From positions 67,989,350 through 68,053,349 of the forward strand of contig NC_088680.1 of NCBI RefSeq assembly GCF_950023065.1: a DNA stretch of 64,000 bases, written 5' to 3'. The notes under the pieces are model-generated. The model searched no databases and was not told where the DNA came from. It saw nothing but the letters and a program-made list of their open reading frames with translations. This DNA comes from Planococcus citri. Lineage: Eukaryota; Arthropoda; Insecta; Hemiptera; Pseudococcidae. Each line of letters starts with the position of its first letter. Within the stretch, counting starts at the first letter, position 1. The translations under genes and the position numbers were made by a program. Shown here piece after piece: positions 10,850 through 21,665 of the stretch.

Positions 10850-12102
10850 CTAGTTCTCATGAAAAAAAAAATAAAAATTTGACCAAATTCACATCAAAGG
10901 CTGAAATTCGGTTTATATCCTATTTTCGACATGCCAAATCGATTGGAAACGGTTTCAACCCGTTTTGAGCAGCTCTGGAGCCTCCAGCAGATTTTTGAAA
11001 CTCGAAATTCCACAACATTCCATCAAATTGGAGTTGTAAAACTGAAATTTATCCTAAAAACTAATTTCAATACGCTGCGAAGTACTGCAGGTGAATTTCA
11101 AATCGTTTTGCAGCCTCCAGCGACTTTTTGAACGTTCCTGAAGCCTCCAGCAGATTTTTGAAACTTTAAATTTTCACATTTCATCAATGGAGATGGAAAG
11201 CTGAAATTTACTCTACACTATAATTTTAACACCCTGTAAAGACAACTTCAGGTGGGTTCAATTCATTTTAGAGCCTCCAGCGACTTTTTTGAAAATTACT
11301 GGAGCCTCCTGTAGATTTTTGAAACTTATAAATCCCGCAACATCAATTCATCAAATCGAGTTCGACTTGAAATCCACCAGCAGTCAACTTCGTAGCGTAT
11401 TGAAATTAGTTTGCAGAATAAATTTCGACTCTCCATCTCAGTTTACTGAAATTTCAAGTTCAAAAATCTACTGGAGGCTCAAGTAATTTTCAAAAAAGTC
11501 GCTGGAGGCTGCAAAACGACTTGAAATTCACCTGCAGTACTTCGCAGCGTATTGAAATTAGTTTTTAGAATAAATTTCAGCTTTACAACTCCAATTTGAT
11601 GGAATTTTGTGGAATTTCGAGTTTCAAAAATCTGCTGGAGGCTCCAGAACTGCTCAAAACGGGTTGAAACCGTTTCCAATCGATTTGGCATGTCGAAAAT
11701 AGGATATATACCAAATTTCAGCTTTCTTGGTCAATTTGGTAAAATTTTGATTTTTTCCCTCATTTTTGGCCTAAATTGGATTTTCAAAAATTCACCAAAA
11801 ATCGAAAAACGCACTTTAGCACTTAAAATTTTGACAGGTGATAAATTTTTGCATGATCTTTTGATCTACCTTTGTCAGGTTTGAAAAATTTCGTGCAAGT
11901 CTTATGTTGAAACGCAAAATCTGCGATTTCGGCTGACCTGTCAATCAAAATGGCCGCCATTTTGTAAGTAAGACCAACTTTTTTTGGGGCAAGTTTGCTT
12001 TAAAATGTTCCTTAGGATGTCCCCTTCATTCAAGAAAAAAGTTGTCCCGGTGAATCGGCGGGGGGGGGGGGGTGCAATTACTCCTGTTGTCATATGCCGG
12101 AC
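10850..12102. mobile_element. Foldback element with 'CCTCCAGCAGATTTTTGAAA' arms
   Basis: Inverted arms are centred near 11311: the segment at 10931-11131 reappears in reverse at 11479-11691. The right side continues through AAAATGGCCGCCATTTTG (about 11948-11965) and a G-run to the terminus CATATGCCGGAC, followed by TA at 12103-12104. That terminus equals the ends of the 52627-57204 cluster. The left terminus is missing, so this copy is truncated or interrupted at about 10850. Both strands give identical small open frames, which are artefacts of the palindrome. Confidence 0.7.
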
Positions 12103-12269
12103 TATATTTAAAGTGTTTTTTTCCCACAACTGGAGAATTCAAAAATCTTCTGAAGGCTTCAGACCATTTCGAAGTCATCACCAATGATCTCGAGAGGTCG
12201 AAATTAAGATACAAACCAAATTCCAACCTTTCATGTCAATTTCGACAAATTTCGATTTTTTTCGTGAGG

Positions 12270-12670
12270 GATGGGCCAAATTTGAACTTTGAAAAATTCG
12301 CTAATAAAAATCGAAAAATAATTCCAGCATCCAAATTTCTGCTGATGGTGTATTTTGAGCTCTTCCGATCCCCCTCCGGTTGCTTTAAACATTTTTCTGC
12401 CAGTTTGGGTTAGCTCACTATTCAGTGACCTCCCCCCCCCTCATCACAGTTATCCACTTCTCCACAAAAAATAGGAGAGACCGGAGAGACATTGAAAGGT
12501 CAGATCTCCAGAAAAAGGGAATCATTGTAATTTGAAAAATTCGTCAGTAAAAATTGAAAAATGAATTCCAGCATCTAAATTTTTGCTGATGGTGCCCCAA
12601 AAAATAGGAGAGTTCGGACAGGCATTGAAAGGTCAGATCTACAGAAAAAGGGAATCATTGTGTCACACCA
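12270..12670 (+). repeat. Short tandem duplications
   Basis: ATTGAAAGGTCAGATCT followed by CAGAAAAAGGGAATCATTG occurs at about 12491 and 12624, 133 bp apart. AATTCCAGCATCNAAATTT and GCTGATGGTG occur near 12320 and 12560. A C-run separates the two blocks. There is no coding signal. Confidence 0.6.
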
Positions 12671-12829
12671 CATCAAATAACACAATCATGGTGAGAGATT
12701 GGTTCAAACTAGGGACATTTCACACAAAAAGAGCATCAGACTATCCAAAATTAGATTCAAAAAACGAAGTAAAATTCAGACAGCCAATCAGGACGTTCCG
12801 TTGAAAAATCTTCACCCATAATTTACAAC

Positions 12830-14830
12830 CGAGTCATCCAAAAATTCAAATAAAAATGAAACAAAACTTGAAAAAAAAAAGAAAAAAGAAAATTGAAATT
12901 AATGCAAAACACATTCGTTACATAAAATAATACACGAAATAGTAATCGATCCTGCTGCGTCAGTCAATGCCATTCGCCATGTCGTGTAATGGAATTTCAG
13001 CTTCGAAAAAATGCCGATCCATTACTTAGGGAAGCCGTTGTCGTCGTCGTTGTCGTCGTCGTAGCCATTATTATTAGATTCTAGCACCTTTCTCGCATCA
13101 TGCATCACACAATCGAGAAAGGTCAAAACAACGTGAACGTTGCGTAGAAGTGTTCGAACAAGCTAATAAAATATCTTACACGTGCAGCGAAATCCGCGAA
13201 TCAGCGAATGCTGCGTCAGAAACAAGAGAGAGAGGGGGGCAAAGCGAGCTCGTCGTCGCAGGTCGAAAACGACAATTTACCCAGCAGCGAAGTATATTTT
13301 CTGATCTCGTTACAGGCTCGACAATTTTGTCATTCGGGGAAAAAAAAATTTTCCATTTCAGTTACCTTGAGACAAGAGTTTCTAAACTTGACAACCTGAA
13401 ACTTTTTTTTTGCAATGTTGAATTGTTGATCCATCCAGAATTACACGCTGGAATAAATTTATCGACAGATAACTCCATAAAAATAGGAGGAGCGATGGTA
13501 ATAAAAACAGAAACCTAATGTATGAAACATGGCGGCATAAGCTCCCCCTCTTCCACTTCCTCTTCAAAAGCCACATTTAATCATTTCATCGTACATGAAA
13601 AAATTGACGAGGAAAAAAATCTCGCCATTTCATTCGTCTACTCTTCGCACCTTTTCTCAACCTGTGAGCCAACGGCACTCGCCAAAACATATCATTAAAA
13701 AGATACTAATACTTTCTGCTCATAAACACATCAACGAGAAAATAGAATTGTTCGAAAAGGAAAAAAAAAACGCCATAATTTTCAGAGCTCGTTTTTTTCT
13801 TCTTTGAGACGTCGCATCGCAGGTGTTGAATCGATGAGAATAAATTCACCGGTCACGATTTCCTTGCTCGATAATTTCGAAATCCATTATCGAAAAAAAT
13901 CGCTCACGATACACATTGAGCAGTTCATGAAGTAGGTACCTCGGTACCGCCCATTTTATTGCGAACCAATTTTCTCGCGAATCGATCACCTTTTCGCTAA
14001 GCTGTAAAATACCAGCACAGCGAGGGTCGAGAAGATGAAGGTAGCAAAGTACAATGACGCAACACGCTGTCTTTTAAACAAATTTCACACATTTTACCTC
14101 ATCGTATTTCCTTTCCGTCACAAACTCGGCGAAAAACATACAATTTCCGAAGGGAAAACGCGTGGGAAAATTTTTCTTTCCTAAACGACGACGACGACGA
14201 AAACAGCCAATTCCAAGTCGCCCCCGCGACCGTCAAATTATACGCCACGCATTTGCCACCTCTTCTCACCGAGTGCCGCGGGCGTCGCTGACGTGAGCTG
14301 TGCGGTGTCCCTTGTCCCCGATGCCGATGGTAGTGTAGAATGTAGATGGTGACCAGCGACGACAACGACGACGACGGCGTCGGGTTCCACGTGCTAGATT
14401 AACGCGTGCGTTGGGTTATTGTTATTACGTTATCACTACGTAATGTACGTAATGTACGTAAATGTATACGTAGTGGCGTCGAAACGCAATTTCACCTCAC
14501 CTCGTCGTGTTCGCCAGGCTTCAGCTTAGCCATTCCCTCGCTCGTCTACCCTACCCTACCCTACCCTGTGCATGATATCCTCAAAAGCCGAAAATTTTTC
14601 CCAACGTCAATGCCTGCGCTTTCTCTAGGCCTTAGAATGTTTACACAACACGTGCCTGCTGCGATAGCGAAAGGTAACTCGCAGCGGGGAGCGACACGTA
14701 TGGCAAAAATTGAACGGGAAATTTTCGATTACCTGTAATACGACAGTGTGTTTGAAAAATCCCAGCAAAAGCTAATGAAACTTAATTGACAGTGCATGGG
14801 GTAATCGAGTAATTATTTATGATTAGAGTA
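12830..14830. other. Unique, CpG-richer region; possible gene 5' region
   Basis: This stretch is less AT-biased than its flanks. It carries GTCGTC/GACGACGAC microsatellites (13036-13062 and 14185-14200), an AGAGAGAG run, ACTACGTAATGTACGT repeats near 14450 and a CCCTACCCTACC run near 14550. Such composition is often promoter-proximal. Small ATG frames exist, for example at 13208 (MLRQKQEREGGK...) and 14036, but none has a recognisable domain or convincing splice signals. No gene is called. Confidence 0.35.
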
Positions 14831-14999
14831 CTAGGGTGGTCCTTATTTTTGAAGTTGGGATTTTTTCCGCTCCCACCCACGTAAGTGGTAACCTCTGGTG
14901 AGAAATTAATTCCCTATTTTTTATTTTTTCAAATTTCAAAAAATTCGGGCTGCGGTGCGTGGGCCTCTCAATTTTCAAAAATTTAAAAAAACCTAATTC

Positions 15000-15422
15000 T
15001 GTACGATAAATTCCTTCGAACTGGAAAATATCTGACTACTTGACATCAATAAACTCGAACAAATCGAATAGACATCGTACACAGAATTAAAATAAAAATA
15101 TTTATTTTAAATTCTAGGTTATTGACCCGAAGGAAAATAACAACAACAACAAAGAGCTTTATGCTCGACTTTGATAACTTTACAACTCAACGATTAAATC
15201 AATAATAACGCGAACGAACTTAGTAACTAACGAAAACAACGAAAAAACAACGATAATTTAACAGCCAACAGTTTACGCGATTTTACGAAAAGGACAAAAT
15301 TTCATTTAATACGTAACCAGCGATATTTAGAATTCGCGAATCGATTTTTATTTTTTATTAAAAATAAAAACTAAAATTATCGAACATAGTTCGTTACGGT
15401 TACGTTACCAATTTTGCCAACA
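15000..15422 (-). repeat. copia 3' LTR
   Basis: On the element's own strand it starts TGTTGGCAAAATTGG and ends TTTATCGTACA. AATAAA-like poly(A) signals occur inside it (TTTTAATAAAAAATAAAAA). It appears identical to the 5' LTR at 20608-21030. Confidence 0.96.
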
Positions 15423-15431
15423 CCCCACCAT
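15423..15431 (-). other. copia polypurine tract
   Basis: The element-strand sequence ATGGTGGGG lies directly upstream of the 3' LTR start (TGTTGG). This is the expected position of the plus-strand primer for reverse transcription. The tract is short and contains one T. Confidence 0.7.
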
Positions 15432-15587
15432 AAAAATATTTTAACTAACACGCGTACCACTAAATAAAACGAAAAACTTGTTGCTTCTTATCAATACCGG
15501 TGTTTGTAAACACTACGATTAAAATAAAAATATTTTTACAGCAAAATTTAGCTTAAATAATACTAAAATCGACTCGAACACTAAAGT

Positions 15588-18500
15588 TTAAACGCGATAC
15601 AATATTTTACACAAACGTTCGAATACCGTACGGGTAGTGGCTTTCGTTAGCAAATCGGCCAGTTGATCTATCGATGAAATCTTTTGAAGATAGATCACAT
15701 TTTTCAAAATCAAGTCGCGAATATGGTGATAACTGACATCGATATGTCTGGTACGTTTTGATTCGACCGTATTCGCAACGGCAATCGCTGCATTCGAATC
15801 GCAATACACCGGTACGGTGTCAATACGAACTTCTAATTCGACAAACAGATTTCGCCAAGCCAAGACTTCCTTTCCAGACGTACTTAACGCAACATATTCA
15901 GCTTCGCACGACGAAAGACTAACACAATTTTGTTTCTTGACTACCCAGTCAATTACGTTGCCATAGTGCAGTACGAAAATTCCAGATGTTGACTTCCTAT
16001 CTAAACTATCACCGGCGAAGTCCGAATCTACGTACACTCTTACAGAGTGTTTATCGACTACTTCAGGTATTACGTAGGTAAGTTTCACGTCTAACGTACT
16101 ACGTAAATACCTTAAGATACGCTTGCTGTATTCGAATAGCTCCTTATTTGCCAAGTGCTGGTATCTGCTTAGGAAGTTTACAGCAAACGCAATATCAGGA
16201 CGTGTTCCTCTTGCAATGTAACTTAAACTTCCTAAGAGACCACGCACTTTGGTTTCGAAACGTTTATCGAGCTTGAGATTTGTAATCTTCAAGTTCGGTT
16301 CCATAGGAGTCGAAATACTATTCGAATTAGACAGCCCGTAATCATTAACTAACTGTTCGATATATGAATTTTGATGAATTTCTAAACGATCTTTACTACG
16401 ATTAATTTCCATTCCAATGAATTTCTTGCATTGTTCCAGGTCTCTTATTCCAAAACGTTCATTCAGTCGCTTAACCAACCACTCGATAAGACGATCATCA
16501 CACCCAGTGATAAGAAAATCGTCGACATATACTACGAACACACACCGAAGAGGATTTTCCGAATCATAGTAGACACATGGATCTACTTTGCTTCTGGAAA
16601 AACCCAACGAAAGTAAGTACGAATTTAGCTTAGCGTTCCAGGACTTCGGACTTGTTTTTAGACCATATAACGATCTCTTCAAAACGTATACTACTCCTTT
16701 CTCTTCGTTAGTCCCTTTTGGTGGATTGAACATGACATTACGATTAATGTCACCGTTCAAGAACGCTGTGCTAACATCTAATTGGCGTAATTGCCAACGA
16801 TTTACTACCGCTAAATTTAACATCGATCGTATTATCGGTTGGTTTGGGGTTGGCGCGTATATTTCGTCTAACTCGTAAAAATGACTATCTTTAAAACCTC
16901 GTAAAACCAATCGCGCTTTATACTTCACCCCACCATTCGAGTTGATTTTCTTTTTCAATACCCATTTGCTATCTACCTTTGAATAATTTTCACCTTTTAC
17001 ACTACTTTCAGAGACCGGATACCAAACGTCTTTTACTTTCATCGCCTGTAATTCTTCGTCGATTGCTACCTTCCAGTACTTCGCTTCTGGACCGTTCAGA
17101 GCTTCTTCGTACGATAAATCATCGACGCTAGCCAATGCAAAATCAGCAAAATCGTCGGATCGATCGTCGGTAGCTGAGGTATCAATCATACTACGATCAA
17201 CGTGAATTTCACCGCTACGTTCGGCTTCGCTCAACTCATCTGGGTTTACCCAAGATGAGCACCCAGGAGCTGGCTCTACCGAACTACGTACATCTTGCTG
17301 ATTCGTAGGTATGATATCTACGTCATTTATACTTACAGTTACAGACGTTTTAATCAAATGATCGTTGATGATATCGTGTATCTTACGCGTTTCATCGACT
17401 TCTACGCAACTCGAATTTGTAAACTTATTTCGTAAAACATCGTACAATACATAACCTGTCTCTGTAAAACCTAACAAAACCATATCTATCGACTTCTCAT
17501 CGGTTTTCTTTCTCTTTTCAGGCGGTACAAGAACTCGTGCTACGCTCCCAAACAATCTCACTCTCGATAAATCCGGCTTTCGGCGATTCCACAACTCGTA
17601 CGGTGACAGATCGTTCAAGGCAGAATGCGGTAAACGATTGTACACGTAGTTCGCCGTGTATGCAGCGTAAAGCCAGAATTTATTCGTTAATCCGCCTTCA
17701 AATAACAAAGCTCGCATTTTTTCTTGGATGGTTCGGAAAAAACGCTCGACGGTACCGTTGTGCTGCTTCTCGTACGGCTCACTGTTCTGCATAGATATGC
17801 CCTTTTCGTCGACGAACTCTTTAAAGGTACCTCCGATAAACTCGCTTGCGTTGTCGCACCTTATACGCTTTACTTTCGTACTCCATAACGTTTCACTAAT
17901 ATTTACGAATTTTTTTAGGTAGGTACCTACTTCGGCTTTACTTCTCATTCCGAACGTTACTCCCCATCTCGTACAGTCATCTACGAAGCCAATCAAATAT
18001 CGCTCGCCTTCTAGTCCTTCAGTAATAGGACCCATTACGTCAATATGGACAAGATCGAGCGGATTCGGATACCTATACCTACTTGAATCGTAGGTATGTT
18101 TCTTTTGTTTTGCTTTACAGCAGATTTGACATTGATTAAAAGGTGGACAATCACATCCACGTAACTCAGGAATTTTATCCAACACCGTCTTGCTCGTATG
18201 AGCCAACCTACGATGCCAGATGTCACCTTCACCTTTCAACTTATTAACCTGTTTTTTATTTTTCAGATTTACATCACTGTCACTAATCGTACCGGTATTT
18301 CCTATACCTACACTTGAAACGTTCGAATTTCCAATACCAGAATCGTTACCTATCGTCGTCGAGTCATTACCTAAATTTGTCGAGTCACTAACATCACTAG
18401 AAACCAACGCAGATGAATAATTGGAACAAGAATACAAAAGAGGAGGTATATTGATCATAAATTGAATCGTATACAATCCGTTATCGTTAAGAACTAATCT

Positions 18501-20492
18501 AGATACTAAATTTCCCGCAGAATCTTCCAAACGAGGATCTTCATCGAAGAAGAAACGATAACCATTCGCTACGATTTTCGACACGGACAGAAGACTAAAA
18601 GAAAGACTAGGTACGTAGAATACCTCATTCAACCAATAGACGTTTCCGTCATCGGCGAGAACTCTCAATTTACCTACTCCCTCTTTCATCAGAGAGACCT
18701 CACAATGAGCGGATTGCAAACTCTCGTTTACTTTCCTCTCATCGATCAGGACTCCGGGATGTTTGAGAAAATGCGAAGTCGCACCACTGTCGACGACAAA
18801 CGTGATGAAATCGACGCCGTCGTCGTCGTTTGTCTCGACATACGCGTTTTCTTCACCGAGGTTTAAAGCAGTCGATTCTCCCAAAAAATAATTCGACCCT
18901 ATATTCACGTTACGCGACGTACCAAAATTAGAAATCGCAACACTGTCACCGAAATTACTACGACCGAACCTATCTTTCACGAATTCATCTACGATATTAC
19001 ACCTACGACCTTCATCTAACGAAAAATTTTTTTTTTTTCCAGATGTCGACGGAAAAAGACCTAACGCGATAGACGGACGAGGACCTGACGAACCGGACGA
19101 ACCAGACGGACCAGACGTACCCGACGTACCATTCGACGAACCGTTACCACCGTTATTACGCGACGATTCACCGTTTTGAGGGCAGTTCCGGCCGATATGC
19201 CCTGTCTGATTGCATCGATAGCAAACGATACTTCCCCGAGGGTTGGTATCGTTTCTATAATTCCCTCCGGCGGATCGACAAGACTTGGCCATGTGACCAC
19301 GTTTGTGACACTTATAACAGGTACGATCTTTGGCTTGAACGAAGCCATTACTACCACTACGATCACCGTTACCGTTCGACGAATTACCGGACGAGTTCGA
19401 ATTACTATTACGCGACTTATTACGATTACGATTACGATTATTATTACTATTACCGGATTGATCGGACGCGGCCATCGCTGAACCGGTACTTGTCGAACTC
19501 TTCGAAGTCGAGGAGTTCTTCGAGGCATCTTCCAAACTCAAAAGCAAAGACGAAATCACTTTTGGATTCGGATCTCCAGCTGTGACGTGAACGAGTCCTC
19601 GAGCAGTCATACGCACTGACTCGTACTTCGGCGAATTGCCTAACGCGTTGATCAGATACGTATAGATTTCCGATGGAGTCATTTTCACGTCCAAACTCTC
19701 CATATCGTTGACGAGCGTATTAAATGCCTCTAGGAACTCCTTCGGACCTTTGTACATATCGATGACAATCTTCGAAATACGAGTTCGACAATCGATTATC
19801 GCTGCTTGGTTTTCCGCTTGGTACAAGGAGTTGAGCTCCGTCCAAAAGACGTACGGATCCTCTGTCTCCTTGACCAATCGGAAAACGTTCTCAGCTACGT
19901 GCCTAATTAATATTTCTAAAGCTTTCGCTTTTTTACGCGGCGATAACGAATTTACTTCAAGAATCGCGGTCTGAAGTCCTTTGGCTGCCAAAATAACCTT
20001 TATTTTTCTCTTCCAGGAAACGAAGCCCGTACCGCGAAAGACCATTGACTCCATTACGCGATTATCACCGGCACCGAACATATTTTCACTCGACGAACTA
20101 TTCGAATCGGATTCTACAGCTGCGTCGTCGGACTCGTCGTCGCTACTTTCACTACCTTCGGACTCGTCGTCGGATGGACCAGGAGGTGGAGGAGGTGGAG
20201 GACCGGATGACGGATTAGACGGAGGAGGAACGGGATCAACTGGGATCGACGGATCGTTGGAAATATCACCGGAACCCGCGGAACTCGTACCAGCTTCGGT
20301 ATCACCTGCTGACTCAGATACGTCTACGTTTACTTTACTCTTACTTTTCGACTTCGGTATACTTTGTTCTGGCTTTTCCTTTTCAGAAAAACCACGAAAT
20401 TCAACGCTCGATTTACGCTTATCCACACTACTATCGTCGTCGTCTACGTTGACCGATTTTCCTGATCGCAAATATGACAGGACTGTCGACAT
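15588..20492 (-). CDS. copia Gag-Pol polyprotein (1634 aa)
   Basis: One uninterrupted frame from ATG at 20492 encodes Gag and Pol of a Ty1/copia element. Residues 1-145 are low-complexity Ser/Asp and Pro. A capsid-like region follows to about 330. Two CCHC knuckles start at Cys392 and Cys424, both CX2CX4HX4C. The aspartic protease motif DSGA is at Asp568. The integrase zinc site uses His760, His765, Cys788 and Cys791. The integrase triad is Asp818, Asp880 and Glu916, with exactly 35 residues between the last two. Reverse transcriptase spans about 1140-1390 with YVDD at 1322-1325. RNase H residues are Asp1489, Glu1530 and Asp1565. All catalytic residues are present. Gag and Pol share a frame with no recoding signal, so relative dosage must be set otherwise, for example by splicing as in Drosophila copia. 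The product should form cytoplasmic particles that copy the RNA and integrate the DNA. Confidence 0.97.
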   Translation of the reverse strand: MSTVLSYLRSGKSVNVDDDDSSVDKRKSSVEFRGFSEKEKPEQSIPKSKSKSKVNVDVSESAGDTEAGTSSAGSGDISNDPSIPVDPVPPPSNPSSGPPPPPPPGPSDDESEGSESSDDESDDAAVESDSNSSSSENMFGAGDNRVMESMVFRGTGFVSWKRKIKVILAAKGLQTAILEVNSLSPRKKAKALEILIRHVAENVFRLVKETEDPYVFWTELNSLYQAENQAAIIDCRTRISKIVIDMYKGPKEFLEAFNTLVNDMESLDVKMTPSEIYTYLINALGNSPKYESVRMTARGLVHVTAGDPNPKVISSLLLSLEDASKNSSTSKSSTSTGSAMAASDQSGNSNNNRNRNRNKSRNSNSNSSGNSSNGNGDRSGSNGFVQAKDRTCYKCHKRGHMAKSCRSAGGNYRNDTNPRGSIVCYRCNQTGHIGRNCPQNGESSRNNGGNGSSNGTSGTSGPSGSSGSSGPRPSIALGLFPSTSGKKKNFSLDEGRRCNIVDEFVKDRFGRSNFGDSVAISNFGTSRNVNIGSNYFLGESTALNLGEENAYVETNDDDGVDFITFVVDSGATSHFLKHPGVLIDERKVNESLQSAHCEVSLMKEGVGKLRVLADDGNVYWLNEVFYVPSLSFSLLSVSKIVANGYRFFFDEDPRLEDSAGNLVSRLVLNDNGLYTIQFMINIPPLLYSCSNYSSALVSSDVSDSTNLGNDSTTIGNDSGIGNSNVSSVGIGNTGTISDSDVNLKNKKQVNKLKGEGDIWHRRLAHTSKTVLDKIPELRGCDCPPFNQCQICCKAKQKKHTYDSSRYRYPNPLDLVHIDVMGPITEGLEGERYLIGFVDDCTRWGVTFGMRSKAEVGTYLKKFVNISETLWSTKVKRIRCDNASEFIGGTFKEFVDEKGISMQNSEPYEKQHNGTVERFFRTIQEKMRALLFEGGLTNKFWLYAAYTANYVYNRLPHSALNDLSPYELWNRRKPDLSRVRLFGSVARVLVPPEKRKKTDEKSIDMVLLGFTETGYVLYDVLRNKFTNSSCVEVDETRKIHDIINDHLIKTSVTVSINDVDIIPTNQQDVRSSVEPAPGCSSWVNPDELSEAERSGEIHVDRSMIDTSATDDRSDDFADFALASVDDLSYEEALNGPEAKYWKVAIDEELQAMKVKDVWYPVSESSVKGENYSKVDSKWVLKKKINSNGGVKYKARLVLRGFKDSHFYELDEIYAPTPNQPIIRSMLNLAVVNRWQLRQLDVSTAFLNGDINRNVMFNPPKGTNEEKGVVYVLKRSLYGLKTSPKSWNAKLNSYLLSLGFSRSKVDPCVYYDSENPLRCVFVVYVDDFLITGCDDRLIEWLVKRLNERFGIRDLEQCKKFIGMEINRSKDRLEIHQNSYIEQLVNDYGLSNSNSISTPMEPNLKITNLKLDKRFETKVRGLLGSLSYIARGTRPDIAFAVNFLSRYQHLANKELFEYSKRILRYLRSTLDVKLTYVIPEVVDKHSVRVYVDSDFAGDSLDRKSTSGIFVLHYGNVIDWVVKKQNCVSLSSCEAEYVALSTSGKEVLAWRNLFVELEVRIDTVPVYCDSNAAIAVANTVESKRTRHIDVSYHHIRDLILKNVIYLQKISSIDQLADLLTKATTRTVFERLCKILYRV

Positions 20493-20593
20493 TTATCGTC
20501 GAACACTACACGTACCAATACGCTGAAGCTACACAAGCCAGAAAATTTCCACACAGGACGTCGAATTGCGAAAACAGAGCTTTCACGAACTAC

Positions 20594-20607
20594 GCTCTAC
20601 GCTACCA
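20594..20607 (-). other. copia primer-binding site
   Basis: The element-strand sequence TGGTAGCGTAGAGC begins immediately after the 5' LTR. TGGTAGC is complementary to the 3' end (GCUACCA) of initiator-methionine tRNA, the usual primer for copia-type elements. Complementarity beyond the first seven bases is imperfect, so the exact primer tRNA is an inference. Confidence 0.7.
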
Positions 20608-21030
20608 TGTACGATAAATTCCTTCGAACTGGAAAATATCTGACTACTTGACATCAATAAACTCGAACAAATCGAATAGACATCGTACACAGAATTAAAA
20701 TAAAAATATTTATTTTAAATTCTAGGTTATTGACCCGAAGGAAAATAACAACAACAACAAAGAGCTTTATGCTCGACTTTGATAACTTTACAACTCAACG
20801 ATTAAATCAATAATAACGCGAACGAACTTAGTAACTAACGAAAACAACGAAAAAACAACGATAATTTAACAGCCAACAGTTTACGCGATTTTACGAAAAG
20901 GACAAAATTTCATTTAATACGTAACCAGCGATATTTAGAATTCGCGAATCGATTTTTATTTTTTATTAAAAATAAAAACTAAAATTATCGAACATAGTTC
21001 GTTACGGTTACGTTACCAATTTTGCCAACA
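20608..21030 (-). repeat. copia 5' LTR
   Basis: This is the 423-bp promoter-bearing copy. It is followed at 21031-21035 by the AATTC target duplication. The untranslated leader between it and the ATG is 115 bp (20493-20607). Confidence 0.96.
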
Positions 21031-21665
21031 AATTCAAAGAAAAATTTTTAAAATTTCAAAATTTCGAGTTCCATCATCTCTAAAAGGTCCCTTTTGAGTA
21101 AAATAGGCTCTCATGATGATTTTAGCCCCCTCCCATGAAAACTAAACTGACCCCCCCCCCCCCCCCCCCGAATAGCTATAATTCATATATTATATGTCCT
21201 AAAATTACTTAGTTGTTTTTGGTCTTTCCTCCTCCCAATCCACAAAGTGGTGTCCTTTGGTGAGAAAATAATTCCCCATTTTTCATTTTTTCCATTTTCA
21301 AAAAATTTGAGCTGCGGTGGGCCTCTCAATGTTTAAAAATTTGAAAAAAAAACTAATTCAAAGAAAAATTTTCAAAATTTTAAAATTTTGAGTTCCATCA
21401 TCTCTAAAAGGTTTCTTTCGAGTAAAATAGACTCTCATGACGATTTTAGCCCCCTCCCATGAAACCCAAGTTGACCCCTCAGAATAGCTGAAATTTGTAT
21501 TTTAGGTACCTATGTGGGAAATCCTAAAATATGCTGTTTTTGGTCATTACTGATATGTTGATGCGAATTGTTCACTTGCATACTAGCAATGAATTAAAAC
21601 AACACAAAAGTCCCCTCTTCCCCTTAATGATTCAATATCAATGGTCCTTTTGATAACGAGTTTAA

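Larger units (their letters stand above)
15000..21030 (-). mobile_element. Complete Ty1/copia LTR retrotransposon
   Basis: The element is 6031 bp long and lies on the minus strand. Two 423-bp LTRs with TG...CA ends bracket a single Gag-Pol frame. The target duplication AATTC is at 14995-14999 and 21031-21035. A primer-binding site follows the 5' LTR directly and a purine tract precedes the 3' LTR. The LTRs look identical base for base by eye, and the frame has no stop or frameshift, so insertion is recent and the element may still be mobile. The domain order protease-integrase-RT-RNase H defines the copia superfamily. No envelope-like frame follows. Confidence 0.97.
14835..21500 (+). repeat. 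Host tandem repeat (about 325-bp unit) split by the copia element
   Basis: Outside the retrotransposon, 14835-14999 plus 21036-21200 forms one unit and 21200-21500 another. Shared landmarks are CTGCGGTG, GGGCCTCTCAAT, AACTAATTCAAAGAAAAATT, GTTCCATCATCTCTAAAAGG and TTTTAGCCCCCTCCCATGAAA. The second unit contains the uninterrupted sequence CTAATTCAAAGAAAAA near 21352-21370. It therefore serves as a paralogous empty site for the insertion. Confidence 0.8.

Noticed and set aside
19061..19528. 155-codon minus frame rich in Val/Ile/Arg/Thr
   Set aside because: It is an out-of-frame reading of the copia Asn/Ser-rich linker and zinc-knuckle region.
19981..20526. 181-codon plus-strand frame opposite the copia gag region
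   Set aside because: It is the antisense shadow of the Ser/Asp/Pro-rich N-terminus of the copia polyprotein. Its Gly and Ser runs mirror the sense codons.
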